DNA from: Tricholoma matsutake
Taxonomy: Eukaryota > Basidiomycota > Agaricomycetes > Agaricales > Tricholomataceae
DNA: 64,000 nt
Direction: 5' to 3'
NCBI GenBank assembly: GCA_026075535.2
Contig: AP026543.1
Span: 3,162,001 to 3,226,000 of the forward strand
This document shows positions 44,096 to 56,284 of the stretch, in pieces (position 1 is the first letter of the stretch; the number at the start of each line of letters is the position of its first letter). The translations under genes and the position numbers were made by a program. Below the pieces are notes generated by a model. The model saw only the letters and a list, made by a program, of their open reading frames with translations. It searched no databases and was not told the DNA's origin.

Positions 44096-46510
44096 TCGAC
44101 CCACCACTACTTTTGGAGTGTCTTCCAGACCCTCAAACATCTTCTGACAAATCAGCTCAGGAGCCCCCTCAATCAGTGCCAATCTCATGTCCACCTGTGC
44201 CCCACACCCTTCCACCAACCCAGAAGGCTTTCAATCAAGAACTCCCCTTGAGTACGTAGGGGGCATCAACCAGCCTGAACACTTTAGGTTGGAAGATTTT
44301 GGTCTAGAGGACGGACCTCCCAGCAGACCTGATGACCCTAGTGGTCCTGACAGCCCTGGGGGTGACCCCGATCCCAATGATCCAGATGATCAACCTCCCG
44401 TGGTGGAAAACCCTGATCCAGGGGATAGGTTCATAGATGTCCTTTACAACCTCTCAGAGAGTATCCACACCCTTCGACAGAACAATGCACCCAAGACTGA
44501 GAAAATCAAAGTTTGCAACCCTGACACTTTTGATGGCACCAATCCAAAGAAACTTAGAGACTTTCTAGTCTCATGTAATATTCATTTCTGTGACCACCCA
44601 CACGTATTTTCCTCTGATGAGAAAATATTTATCCTTTCTTATCTTAAGGGATCAGCTCTTAGTTGGTTTGAGTCTGGTCTGAATGACCCGACAGATTCCA
44701 CACACTGGATGTGGGACTACAAAGCTTTCCTCACCAAGCTGGAAAGCAACTTCAGCCCGCACAACCCGGTGATAGGTTGTCCCCTCGGCTCAAAGGCTGA
44801 TTCACCATTTTGGCCACATTTTAATCACATCGGATAACTCGCACGAGGTCCCAGAAGCAGTGCGACCACTCCCGACCAAGTCTACCAAGCACGATATCAT
44901 ATCAAACGTGGTCAAGCATCATCGAGCATCGTCAAACATCATCGAGCATCGTATCAAACATCGTCAAACATCATATCGAACATTGTCAAACATTGTCAAG
45001 CATTGTCGAGCATTGTCAATCATTGTCAAGTGTTATCAATCGATATCAAGAGACTGCGAGCAACATTGGGCGCTGCATTTTTATCTATATGGTGGAGTAC
45101 CATGTGCCAGGAAGGATTCCAACTCGTGCCCAAACCTGCTGATAGTAGGTTAGCCTCATTCCAAGTCCCAATCACACACAGAACCCGCTGGATGAATTAC
45201 TGCGAGACTTAGTGCAATTTCTACACAAAGGACAGTCCCCTTTCAGTTCCATACCCTATATTACTCTTTCATCATATGATATATATCCTTCTTGTTTGGA
45301 TTCCAGTCTCCTTTTTGGCCTTGTGCCTTAACTCATATCTTTTGCCTCATGTTCTACACATGTTTCTTATTCCATTTTAGGAAGTTTCTTTAAAACATAT
45401 AAAACTCTGTAGTATCTACTTGGAAATACAAGAAATTGTCTTCACCTATCGTCTCGTATACAGTTCTAAGCATCCGATCAATCTTCTAAAAACAATCTAA
45501 GTCTCTATGGGTTTTCTTGATCGATGAGAAACTCTGTGATCATTGCGTCCTCGATCCTCCTTTGATCCTCTCATCATTAGCACTAGCAACCCTTCCAACA
45601 CTTCATAGCCATTTGCCATACCCTTTGTATACTATCAACCTATCGAAAGGTCCCCAGAATTCACATATTGACCATCGACAATAAACTCACTCACTGTCGA
45701 TCTCATCGATCGCCCTCGATCAGACTACACCAAACACCTTCGTCTCTCATAGCACTACCTTCATGACTAGTACCAACTAGTTATCTTCCCATTGGTTGGG
45801 CCATGAACATTCAGAACGACTTGCAACCTTCCTCTGACTCGTCACAAATATCATCGATTGCCTCATCAGCAGTTTAGGTGGTTTTCCTGGGTTGAGTATC
45901 ATCACCGGTCGGAGACACAGAAAAAGCTCTCTCTGACTTAGCAATGAAGAAAGGTGGTCATATCACAAAATATAATGTTGACTTCTGGGAATTAGCTTCT
46001 AGGGTCAACTGGAATGAAGCAGCCCTTCGTGACCCCTATTTCTGCAGTCTCCCACTCTGACTTCACATAGAAGTTCTCTGGGGTGGTAAACCCGATACTC
46101 TTGCAGAACTGCACTTGAAAGTGCAGGACAGTGACGACATCTACTGGATGCAAGAAGATGAACCCCATTTTGAACCAAAGAATTCCAGTAGCTTCACTAA
46201 CTCTAGTCAGAAGGACACTTCCAAAAGTCCTTCCCCATCTACAAACCAATCCTCTTCAAACTCCACCCATGGTAGCACCTCCAACCAGCAGTCTTCCATG
46301 ACAAAGAACACTCCCTGGGACAAGCCCAAGTTGTCCATCTCTGATAAGTTGGGGAAGAATGGCAAGCTTACTGGGGAGGAACAAGAATGTCACATGAGAG
46401 AATGACTTTGCCTCTACTGCGGTGAGGAAGGGCATGTAGCAGGAAACTGCCTGAAATCCACCTGTGCTTCCACTGTCATTCCCAACACTGTGGACTCAGA
46501 AAAATAGTCT
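44096..46510 (+). pseudogene. Gypsy-P gag, split by a solo LTR
   Basis: Reading AFNQELPLEYVGGINQPEHF, a Pro/Asp-rich stretch, then the gag core (VCNPDTFDGTNPKKLRDFLV; FILSYLKGSALSWFESGL; KLESNFSPHNPV). A solo LTR (44770-45904) intervenes; the frame resumes GDTEKALSDLAMKKGGHITK and WELASRVNWNEAALRD. The zinc knuckle is CLYCGEEGHVAGNC (about 46413). A TGA near 46403 and a TGA near 46059 break it. Confidence 0.85.
44770..45904. repeat. Solo LTR, 4-bp duplication family, copy 2 (1135 bp)
   Basis: Ends TGATAGGTTGTCC and GGGTTGAGTATCATCA; duplication CCGG (44766-44769, 45905-45908). Removing it restores the gag reading HNPVGDTEKAL. It carries a tandem array of CATCGAGCATCGTCAAA-like units (about 44915-45050), unlike the CTCTACAAA array in copy 1. 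A CATATAAAACTC box lies near 45399. Confidence 0.9.
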
Positions 46511-49500
46511 GCAACCTTCAGGAAACAGCCATTGGGGCTGGGGGTTGCATTGACCATACCCATTTGGCTGCCTATGTTCATCTCAATGTGTCTGCTCTTT
46601 CTGACCCTGACTCCCTGACCACTCTTTTAACCATTCCTGACAAATCCACTCCTGTCTGAACTCTTATTGATTCTGGTTCCTCCCATTGCTTCCTTGATTC
46701 CTCCTTTGTGTTGGATAACCAACTCAGCACAAAAATCCATTAACCTGATCAGATTACAGCTCTTTGATGGATCTTGCAACTCCACCATAACTCAAGTCAT
46801 CCAACTTCCAGTCACCTTCCCTACTGGTGAAGTGTTCAATCTGTCATTTTATGTAACCTCACTAGACTCTTCCTGTTCCGCCATACTCAGTCATAACTGG
46901 CTGAAGCAATACAATCCATTGATTGACTGGTCTTCAAGCCAAATCACTTTCTGCTCTGCAGATCATAGAGGTCCAGCACCCCAGACATCACCTTTGTCTC
47001 TGAACCTTCCAGTAGATACCCATGGTTCACCCGCACCTTTAGAACACCCTGTTCCACCTAAGTTTTCTCCTCCCGACATTTTGTTCATCAATGCTGCCAC
47101 ATACGCACATGCTAGCAAACTCCCTGGGGCAGTAGCTTTCCAGATGACCTTTGCTCCAGAAGGGTTATCTGCCTGCTCTGCTCAATCTTCACCCCCACTG
47201 GATTTATCCAACATTCCCACCAAGTATCATGAATTTGCTGATGTCTTTAATAAGACTAAGGTGGAGACCCTTCCTCCACATCACCCTTACAACCTCAAGA
47301 TAGAGATGGAGGATAATGCTCCCCCTCCTCTGGGTCACATGTATTCCCTCTCTCCCTCTGAATTAGAAGCCCTATGAGTCTTCATTGACAAAAATGTCCA
47401 CTCAGGTTTCATTTGCCCCTCTAAATCCCTGCACAGTGCTCCTATTCTCTTCATCAAGAAGAAAGACGGCATCCTATGACTTTGCATCAACTACCGAGGC
47501 CTCAACTGTCTCATGAAGGACCACTACCCACTTCCACTCATTTCCAACCTCCTCGACTCCCCCCAAAAAGCCCACTTGTTTACCAAGATAGACTTGTGGC
47601 ATGCCTATCACCTAGTCTGCATTGCAGATGGTGATGAATGGAAAACTACTTTCCACACCCACTATGGATCCTTTGAGTGGTTGGTAGTTCCATTTGGGCT
47701 CACTAATGCACCTGCAGCCTTCCAGCGGTTTATGAACAACATCTTCAGTGACATGCTGGATGTCTGTGTCATCGTCTACCTCAATGACATCCTAATCTAC
47801 TCCGACAACCTAATCTACTCTGACAACAAATCGCAGCATGGAGCTCACATCAAGGAAGTTCTTCAGAGACTCCGGAAGAATGGACTTTATGCTTCACCAC
47901 AGAAATGTGAGTTCCACAAAGACACCATTGAATATCTAGATTTCATCCTTTTACCAGATGGACTGTGGATGTCTGAAGATAAAGTCAAAACTGTGCTCAA
48001 CTGGCCTGAGCCTAGGAAGGTTAAGGATATTCAATCCTTCTTAGGCTTCTGCAACTTTTACTGCCGTTTCATAAACAGCTACTCAGACATTGTCATTCCA
48101 CTCACCCGCTTGATGTGGAAATCTGCACCCTGGGACTTCAACAAGAAGTGCTGCAACACTTTTGAAAAGCTCAAACAAGAATTCACTCACACCCCCATCT
48201 TAACTCAATGGGCACCTGACTCCCAAATGGTACTTGAAACCAATGCTTCCGATTATGCCCTAGCAGCTATCCTCTCAGTTTACACTGCAGATGGAGAAAT
48301 TCATCTGGTTGCTTTCCATTCCCCTCCTTTAATCCCACTGAACTGAATTACAATACACACGACAAGGAACTTCTGGCTATCTTCGAAGCCTTCAAGCATT
48401 GGCAGCAATATTTCAAGGGTTCTGCAAACCCAATCGATGTGGTCATGGACCACAAAAATCTGGAGTACTTCAGCACTACTAAATTGCTCACCCACCATCA
48501 AGCCAGATGGTCCAAGTACCTCTCACAGTTCAACCTTGTTATCCACTTTTGCCCCAGAAAATTAGGGGCCAAGCTAGATGCGCTCACAAGATGTTGGGAT
48601 GTCTACCACAAAGGGGGAAATAGCGACTTTGCCTCCATAAACCCAACCAACTTCTGACCTGTATTCACACAGGAACAACTCACCTCTTCCCTTTGTGCCA
48701 CCTACCTTGCAACACCTATCCTTCAACAAGCAGTAATCATGGATGTTGAGAAACTTCACCATGACATCCACACCTCCTTACCCCTTGACCCCCTATCATC
48801 CACACATCTTCCAACACCTGTCAACCCCAACTGGACCATAGACAAGGCAGGTCTTCTCTGCCACTTTGACCAGATTTATGTTCCGGACGTCGCAGATCTC
48901 TGCCTCAAGGTCCTTCAGTACAAACACGATCATATCCTCTCTGGCCACTTTGGACAAAACAAAACCCAGCAGCTTGTCCATCGGGAATATGTCTGGCCAA
49001 ACCTCTGCACCTTCATCCAGGAATTCTGCAAATCCTGTACCACTTGCAAGCAATCCAAATTGCCTTGACACAAGCCCTATGGGTTCCTAAAGCAACTTCC
49101 GGTCCCAGAACGACCTTGGAACTCAATCTCCATGGATTTCATTGAGCAACTACCCGACTCCGATGGCCACACTGCTATCCTGGTCATCATTGACCACCTC
49201 ACCAAACAAGGCATCTTCATCCCAACTGTCAATGAAATCACAGCCCAAGAATTAGCCAACCTGTTCATCCTCCACATCTTCTCCAAGCATGGCATCCTGT
49301 CACACATCACTTGTGACCAGAGATCCGAGTTCGTCTCCCATTTCTTCTGCTCCCTCAGAAAAGTGCTCAACATGCAGATCCACTTCACTTCCGGTTATCA
49401 CCTGCAAGGTGATGGTCAGACAGAACAACTTAATCAGACCTTGGAGCAGTAACTCCAGATCTTCTGCAAGTATCAGCAGGATGACTGGTCTCACCTCTTA

Positions 49501-49970
49501 CCCTTGGGTGAATTTGCCTACAACAATGCTCCCTCCGCCTCTACAGGTGTATCCCCTTTCTTCACCAACAAGGGCTACCACCCAAACATTTCCATCTTCC
49601 CCAAACACAACTTAGCCTCACAGCGCACCCACGAGTTCGTCGTCGACTTAGACGACCTTCATCAGGAACTTCAGAAACAGCTTGCAGCCGCTCAAGAGTG
49701 TTATCAAGGCCCTGCGGACAAACATCGGGCACCCACACCCAACTTCAACATTGGTGATTCTGCCTATGTCACTGCAGAAAATATCTGCACCACTCATCCC
49801 TCCAAGAAACTTTCTGAAAAGAACCATGGTCCTTTTGAAATCATCACCTGCCTGGGTACTCACTCAGTCACCCTGTGGCTTCTGGACCACATGTGGACTT
49901 TCACATCCGCTACCTGCAGAAACCTGGTCCATTACCCACTTAAAGCCTATTCACATTACTCATTCACTCA
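46511..49970 (+). pseudogene. Gypsy-P pol (PR-RT-RNase H-IN), decayed
   Basis: Protease TLIDSGSSHCFLDSSFV (about 46660). RT: MKDHYPLPLISNLLDSPQ, LFTKIDLWHAYHLVCI and VIVYLNDILIYSDN (about 47770-47815), where the first catalytic Asp of YLDD is Asn; an 18-bp tandem duplication (LIYSDN twice) follows. RNase H: NYNTHDKELLAIFEAFKHW; VVMDHKNLEYFSTTKLL. Integrase: HILSGHFGQNKTQQLV, CTTCKQSKLP, ISMDFIEQLPDSDGHTAI, and HLQGDGQTEQLNQTLEQ with TAA after. The frame is lost after about 49890 (VDFHIRYLQKPG in another frame). No chromodomain was found. Stops are mostly TGA. Confidence 0.88.
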
Positions 49971-50089
49971 GTCAGAACTCAGAAACAAATTTTATTGCAA
50001 AAAGATTTTTTTTTTTTGGATCCAACTGGATCCCTACACTACCTCCCTCACCATCTTTGTTACCCTCTCCCCCAACCTCGTCCTCTTCT

Positions 50090-50155
50090 CCACCCTCACC
50101 CTTTTCTCCACCCTCACCCTTTTCTCCACCCTCACCCTCTTCTCCACTCTCACTC
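50090..50155. repeat. 18-bp minisatellite
   Basis: About four copies of CTTTTCTCCACCCTCACC, some with CTC for TTC. It sits downstream of the antisense gene's stop, between integrase remnant and antisense gene. Confidence 0.85.
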
Positions 50156-50253
50156 TCCTCCTCATCATCCACCCACCTTCTCTCCAGATATCTCTGGAAA
50201 GCTGCCCAGTCATCCCCAGACTGATGGATCCCGCATCTTTCCTGCCGGGACTC

Positions 50254-51009
50254 TCACAATGCCCGCTCCACTTCTTCTTCATCCTCATCACTCTCCTCCC
50301 CAGCACTTTTGTCCTCCACCCACTCTGGGTCCAATGCATCCCAGATCTCCTCTATGGACTCCCACACTGCAGTTGCCACCTCACCAAATCCCTTCTTCAC
50401 CATCTTTATCATCTGCCGCATCAGCTCTGCATTTTCCCCGCTATTTCCCATCGACCCCGTCATTCCCACCCTTTTTGCTGCAGGGACCTCCTGCCCCTCC
50501 CACACTACCTCTTTGCACTTGTGTTTGACACACATGCAGTTATCGCACATGCGTCCCCTTGTGCCCATCTTGAAACAAGCAATTTTTTGATATTTGCATC
50601 TAGGCCACTTATCAGTAAAAGAAGGCTGAGAAGTAAAACAAGAGACTCACCTTTTGCAGGGCAAGGCGGCCTGCACCTGCTCCAGACCCTCAGACTCCTC
50701 TGACCCCACCCTCATCTTCGACCTGGTGACTTTCTTCTTCTTTGGGGACTTGCTCCCTTTGGCCTCGTCCCCCAAATTTGCGGCTGCTGCCTCCTTCTTC
50801 CACGCCTCTGCCTGGTGCGCCTCCTCCACCTTTGCAACCTCCTCTGCTGCTCTTTGCGCCTCCTGCAGCCTCCGCTCCTCCTCCCTCATCGCTTCCTCCA
50901 GCTCTCTCATCTCCCGTTCCATCTGCTCCTTCATCGCCCACTCCCTCTGTTCGTGTTGGGCCTTCATCATGGCCAATTTGATTTGCACAGAGACTGCTGG
51001 GGGGGACAT
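50254..51009 (-). CDS. Antisense two-exon gene in Gypsy-P: coiled coil plus Cys cluster
   Basis: Exon 1 (51009-50651) reads MSPPAVSVQIKLAMMKAQ and a long charged coiled coil (REMRELEEAMREEERRLQEA; residues about 20-70), then a Lys-rich block (SKSPKKKKVTRSK). A 51-nt intron (50650-50600, GTGAGT...CCTAG, branch-like CTGAT) joins exon 2 (50599-50254) in frame. Across the junction the protein reads LPCKRCKYQKIACFKMGTRG, then RMCDNCMCVKHKCKEVVWEG: a Cys cluster CxxC...C...CxxCxC...C. It ends in an acidic tail. Total 234 residues, no internal stop. It lies between integrase and 3' LTR, opposite to pol. The Cys pattern suggests zinc-dependent DNA binding, but no exact family was recognised. Confidence 0.72.
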
Positions 51010-51145
51010 ATTGGATAGGTGATGGGGGTAGGAAACAATGTGAAAATTTTTTCAACCAACTACCACATTTGGAAATTCAACCAACTTCCTTATTCAGACT
51101 CAAACACTCACATGCCTCGTAGGCTCGGCACTAAGGGGGAAATAC

Positions 51146-51830
51146 TGTCAAGAACCATTCCTCGCCTGATCGGAACCCACATCCATCTGACCCTTTTCTG
51201 CATGTCAAACCCAACATTTGTCAACTCCTCCCGCTTTTGTTCCTGGCTGCCTTGCACTGCCCACACTGCTGTGCACCAGGCTGCCTTCCCAAGGCTACCA
51301 TCTCTTTTGCAAATTTGACTACAGATTCCTGTGTGGCTCCCACTAGGTAATTTATCTATGCAGTTGAGACACTGCCGCAGCCTCCATTTCTGTTCTGCCT
51401 TTATTCTGGACTACAGTATTTAAGCTTAGTTAGTTTTGCCTTGTATTCCTCAGTTCGTATATCGACATAGACTCAACTTTAAACCTGCCAATCTAAATCC
51501 TGTTCTACTCCTACCTCAGTCCTCTAAGAGTCTGAACTCCATTCGACTCGACCTTTAGTCTCCCTCTGAAGTTCTGGTCTCATCTAAACTTAACCCAAGT
51601 CCCTCCATACTCCTTCCTGCATTTACCTGCACTTCCCCACTTCTACCTCCAAACCTTCATCTTGAAATTAGGACACCAGACAAGGTGAAGGGCACAGCTT
51701 CTTACAAGCTGAAGCCAAGTCCTTTCTGTTTCCCCTCCGCAGAATCCACCATGACCCGATAACCTTCCACTATCAACACCCGCAGGGTCCAATTGGATTC
51801 TGATGTGCCTTCTAGGATCAGTTATTAACA
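51146..51830 (+). repeat. 3' LTR of Gypsy-P
   Basis: 685 bp, preceded by the purine tract CTAAGGGGGAAATAC. It retains AGTTCGTATAT, the exact complement of the primer site. Confidence 0.94.
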
Positions 51831-51835
51831 GACTC

Positions 51836-54800
51836 TGCCCCATGTGCAATTGGAAAGGGGAGAACCCCATTGACCCATTGATCATGTTCATGATATTGAA
51901 GTGCACGCAGCTGAGTGCCCTTCACCAACCTAACTGATTATGTTCCACATGGTATTGTAAGCATTGATTTATCATTTTGTTTGATTGTTCGCTTGCGCCA
52001 TCCAATTGTAGATGATACACAGATGACATTTTCAATTTTACACCAGTCAGCCTTCCAGAATTTAGACAAAAACAGTTTATCGTGGTCCAAGACAATCTTG
52101 AGCCATAGGCCATTTTTGCAATACCATTCATCAAAGAATATTACTGCCAATTCTTCTGCTGTTACCGTGGTACATGTTGCCACAATCAGAATGTCGCTGT
52201 TTAATCGATCAGTGAAGGTAACAATTCAATTGTACCCTTCATCCTCTGGTAAGGGCCCTATGAAGTGAATGGTAACTGAGTCTCCATGCTGGTCAGGTGT
52301 TGGGAGTGGATGCAATGGTCCCATCAGTTTTTTTGTTGTTGGCTTGTTCCATTGACATTTGCTGCAGCTAGGCACATATGCCATCTCCAAGTCTCACCAC
52401 ATGTTAGGCCAGTAGAAGGAATCATGGAGAGACCCATAAGATTTCATAAATCCAAAATGTCCTAGCACATCATACATGAGATGGAACAAGGATTCACATA
52501 CTGTCAAGTTTTGCAGTATAATTAGTCATTCCCCTGCATACAGTAGTCCCCCCATTTTTCACACTCTATGTGGCAGGAAGGCCACATCCAGCAGCTGTGC
52601 ACACCAATGATCCTCCACATATCCTGAACAGATAGTTTCAAGCAGTTCTTCATCCACTGACATCATCAGTATCGGTGTGCTCACTGGGATTGTTCCTGGT
52701 TTTGTCATGACATGCACACATATGAAGGAGCTGTGATCCGTCCCCAGAACTACTGCCACCAGGTCATTGTTGTCAGGAGGATATGGGCTTGACACAATTT
52801 CCTCTGCTTCAAATGACGTGTGAGACAAGGTGTCTGCTACACAATTCTCCTCCCCCTTGATGTACACAATCTTGCAATCATATTGGGACATGAACTCCAT
52901 CCATCTTGCCTGACATCAGCTCAGCTCACATTGGCAGTCAAAGTTTTCCAGAGTTCTGTGGTCTGTGTACACCATGAAGGGCACCCTGATGAGATCCAAA
53001 CACCACCTTTGCAGTGCGTGAATAATTGCTAGCATCTCCTTTTCGTGCACTGGATAGTTCAGCTCTGCTCCTTTGAAAGTCATCGAATCAAAGGCAACTG
53101 GCCATGCTGACTCCCATGACTCTCCAAAGAAAAGTACTGCACCCAACTAGTAGTTGCTAGCATCCGTTGTAACAAAAATTTTGTGCTCTGGCATCAAGGC
53201 AAAATCAATGGTTGTCAGGCATTCCCTGCCAATAACTGCCTTTTTGATGGCCTCAAATGTGCCCTGATGCTTGTCTTCCCAGGTTGGAAATACCTTGCTA
53301 CAACTTTTCAAGGTGAGTTCTGTTAATACTCGAGTGTGCTTAGTGATCTGTGGCAAAAAGGAAGACATGTATCAGACTAGTCCCAAGAACTGGTGAACTT
53401 CTTTTGCAGACCACAGATGGGGCCACTTTGTGATATGCTCCATTTTCTTTGAATCTGCTTCAATTCCTCATGTTGATATGTGGTGTCCCAAAAAATCGAT
53501 CTCGAGTTGAAACAGACATGTTTTCTGAGGGTTGCAGTACAATCCGGCCTTCCGCAATGCTGTCAAGATGGTGCATATGTTCTCAGTATGTTCTTCCAAT
53601 GTGCTTGACCAGACTACGATGTCATCTAAATAGATGTGGCATATTTTCCAATCCACTCACATAGTGCTGCCATAACACAACACTGATGAATTGCCGGTGC
53701 ATTCTTCAATCCTATTGGCATTACCATCCACTCAAATAGACCAAACATAGTGGAGACTGCTGTGAGAGGAATGTCTGAAGGTTCCATCGGTGTCTGGAAA
53801 AAACTATTTGTCATATTGATGGTTCCCCAGATTTTACCTTTGGCACAATTGTTCAATATATCGTCAATGCATGGAAGTGGGTGAGAATTGGAGATGGTAT
53901 TTCTGTTCAGCTGTCAATAGTTGTTGACCCATCATGGTAGTACTGAGGCATCCACTTTTGGAATAATGAACACCGGTGATGCATGCGGTGATGAGGATGG
54001 TCTGATGCAGCCTGCATCCAAGTGTTGTTGGATCAAGGTTTTCCACACATCCCGGAACTTCTGAGGGCAAGCATACATCCAAGTTTTAATGGTCTCTTCT
54101 GCATTTTTTAGTTTGTTCCTTGCTGTTACATTTTTTGGCATCATTTGGACATGGGGAAGCAGCTGGAAAACATCTTCAAATTTGGTAAGCATTTGCTTCT
54201 CAATGTCCCCCACTTTTTGCTGAAACATGAGGAATTCCACATGATCTCTGATCAGTCCAGCTACATTAACAGGTCTCACTTCTTCAGGCACCATTTTTCC
54301 TTCAGCGAGACGCTGTTTGCAAACACTTACTAGTTCAGTTAACACCAGCTTCTTACATTTCTTTGTTTTGGCCATAGCTGTTTTACAATTTGTAACTTGC
54401 TTACAATGTCTACATATTGGTGGCTTTAACAAATCATAGCCATTTGTCTTTTCTATAGCCATATGACATTCAAAGTCTATTACAATGCAGTTTACCATAA
54501 GGAAAGGCAGTCCAAGCAAAAGAGGTACACATAAGTTTGGAGTTACAATGGCTTTTATTGTCTGAGATGTCCATGCAGAGTCAGGCAAGTATGGAGTGAC
54601 TTTTACATATTCATATATGTAGCTTTCTGACATGGGTGAGTTGTTGAGTGCAATGGAAATCAGCAACGGCTTATGCATGCAAAAATGGCACAAACCCAGT
54701 TGTTGTACAAGCACCTTGTTGATGAGGATAATGTGCACTCCAGAATCAATCATACCCATTACTGTAATTGGTTCATCAGCAATGGGTCCCATTAAGGTGC

Positions 54801-55019
54801 ACTCCCAGTGCAGGTGCAGAACAGTAAGAGGGCTTACCTCCTCTTCAGAACCCAAACTAGACTCGAGCACCGCTGAAGGCATCACTGCTCCCACAACAAA
54901 CAAACTTTCATCCTCTGACAGCTCTTCAATCTGCATCGACACTCCAGCCACTACTCCTACTGGTTTGCTGCCCAATGGAACATTGTTTTGACACTTTTGG
55001 GCAAGTAGCCCTTCTTCTG
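51836..55019 (-). pseudogene. Gypsy-O pol (PR-RT-RNase H-IN), decayed
   Basis: Protease VMGMIDSGVHIILIN (about 54760). RT: CIRPSSSPHASPVFIIPK; GKIWGTINMTNSFFQTPM; catalytic CHIYLDDIVVWSSTLEEH intact (about 53640). RNase H: FVTTDASNY, stop, LGAVLFFGESW; NYPVHEKEMLAIIHALQRW; KGEENCVADTLSH. Integrase: MYDVLGHFGFMKSYGSLH, CSKCQWNKP, VTIHFIGPLPEDEGYN, GVLPFPIAHGAES; its end is displaced to 29363. At least eight stops, several TGA or TAG. Confidence 0.88.
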
Positions 55020-56185
55020 TTACTTCTTTGTAGCTGCATCTGTCAGGGAAATTATTGGGGCAATCTGTTGCATGATGGTTTTGATATCCTCATTGACATT
55101 TCAGGCAACCCTGATGTTTGAACAGCAACAAATGTTCATTCTCAGTCAGGTGTGGAGGTTTACGAGATGTGGAAGAGGAAGCAGCATTTCCTGCACTACT
55201 GGAAGAGGCTCATGGTTTGTAACTCCCTACGGTGTTTGAGTTTTGGGAGTTATTTGCCAGTGCCTGTCTTTTTGGTCCACACTGAAGATCTTCCGCAGCC
55301 TCCAGATACCACTTAGTGTCATTCATGCATTCTTCTGCTGCTAGTTTCTGCACCTTGGCAATCCAGAAAGTGAGCCGAGCTTCCTGTCTTCTCCAGTGTT
55401 TGTTTAGCAATTCTATCTATTGTGTCTTTCACATTACGATTTTTGCAACAGCTCCATAAGTCTGCATCTAAAAGGCTATCAAGTTGAAGGTGGAGAGCAC
55501 TGTCTGAGAAATAATATTCAGTGTTGCGGAGCACGATGTTCAGATGACAGATATTGTTCACCCAGTTGGAAAAGGAATTGGAAGATTTCAGGCGAGAGTT
55601 TTGTATCTTTGCATGTAATTTGTCATCCCAGCCATCAGGTAGAAACTTCCTCTGCAGCTCTTTAATGAATTCTGGGAATTGCAATTCAGACAGTCGATCT
55701 CCATGTGTGGCCACCCAATCATGCATGCGCATACCTTTAAGCCCAGGCAAAACTGCAGCAACCTGTTCGTTTATCAAAATCTTCTTGTTTGCCCTGAAAA
55801 AATCCATGCATGCCATTTCCCATTGTCGCATAACCATCGGTGTGACCACCCCCACAGTGAGGAGAGGTATGCATTTTGGTTCTGTGTGTAGACATTCGGC
55901 AGTGCTGCCCACTGGCATTTTTGTGTGTGGGTCGAGAATCAAGTTGTATGAAGAAGAACAGTCCAAATCAGTTTTGGAATCGGAAGTGTGCACAGTGGGT
56001 ATATGTGTGTTTCTGGGTACAGTAGGTGTATGCACATTTACATGGACAGGTGGCATCTCGGTAGCACTCTCTGGACTTTTGTCAATTGGAGTGGTCGGCG
56101 TGGATTCTGTACTCCTCTCTGTTGGTGTCAACAGCAGTAATGATGGTGATGATGGGTCCTGTTGGGCATTTGGTGCAGCTAGCAC
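55020..56185 (-). pseudogene. Gypsy-O gag, degraded
   Basis: The longest run begins MLAAPNAQQDPSSPSLLLL and has a Pro/Thr-rich N-terminus (TPTVPRNTHIPTVHTSD). The gag core follows (PMVMRQWEMACMDFFRANKK; LQFPEFIKELQRKFLPDGWD; SNSFSNWVNNICHLNIVLR). After a frame change near 55370 a variant knuckle appears (GCLKCQ, stop, GYQNHHATDCPNNFP; about 55100). The same knuckle type occurs in Gypsy-C. Confidence 0.83.
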
Positions 56186-56284
56186 TTGATTGGCAGTTTG
56201 AACAGCTTGGTCTTTTGACTGTTGGCAGCAATGGTATCTTTGACAGATTACCCAACCTTGCTTAGCAAAGCTTTAAAAAAAAAG

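Larger units (their letters stand above)
29364..51830 (+). mobile_element. Gypsy-P, Gypsy element split by a 13.9-kb composite insertion
   Basis: LTRs of 685 bp each (29364-30048, 51146-51830) with ends TGTCAAGAAC and GTTCTTAACA, and duplication GACTC at 29359-29363 and 51831-51835. A short gag start lies at 30089-30184; gag resumes near 44096 and runs into pol. The LTRs have diverged mainly by C/T and G/A changes. An antisense gene lies between integrase and 3' LTR. Confidence 0.93.

Noticed and set aside
49682..50703. Plus-strand frames rich in His, Pro, Ser and Leu after the Gypsy-P integrase
   Set aside because: They are the complement of the antisense coiled-coil gene and the 18-bp minisatellite; the integrase frame is already lost by about 49890.
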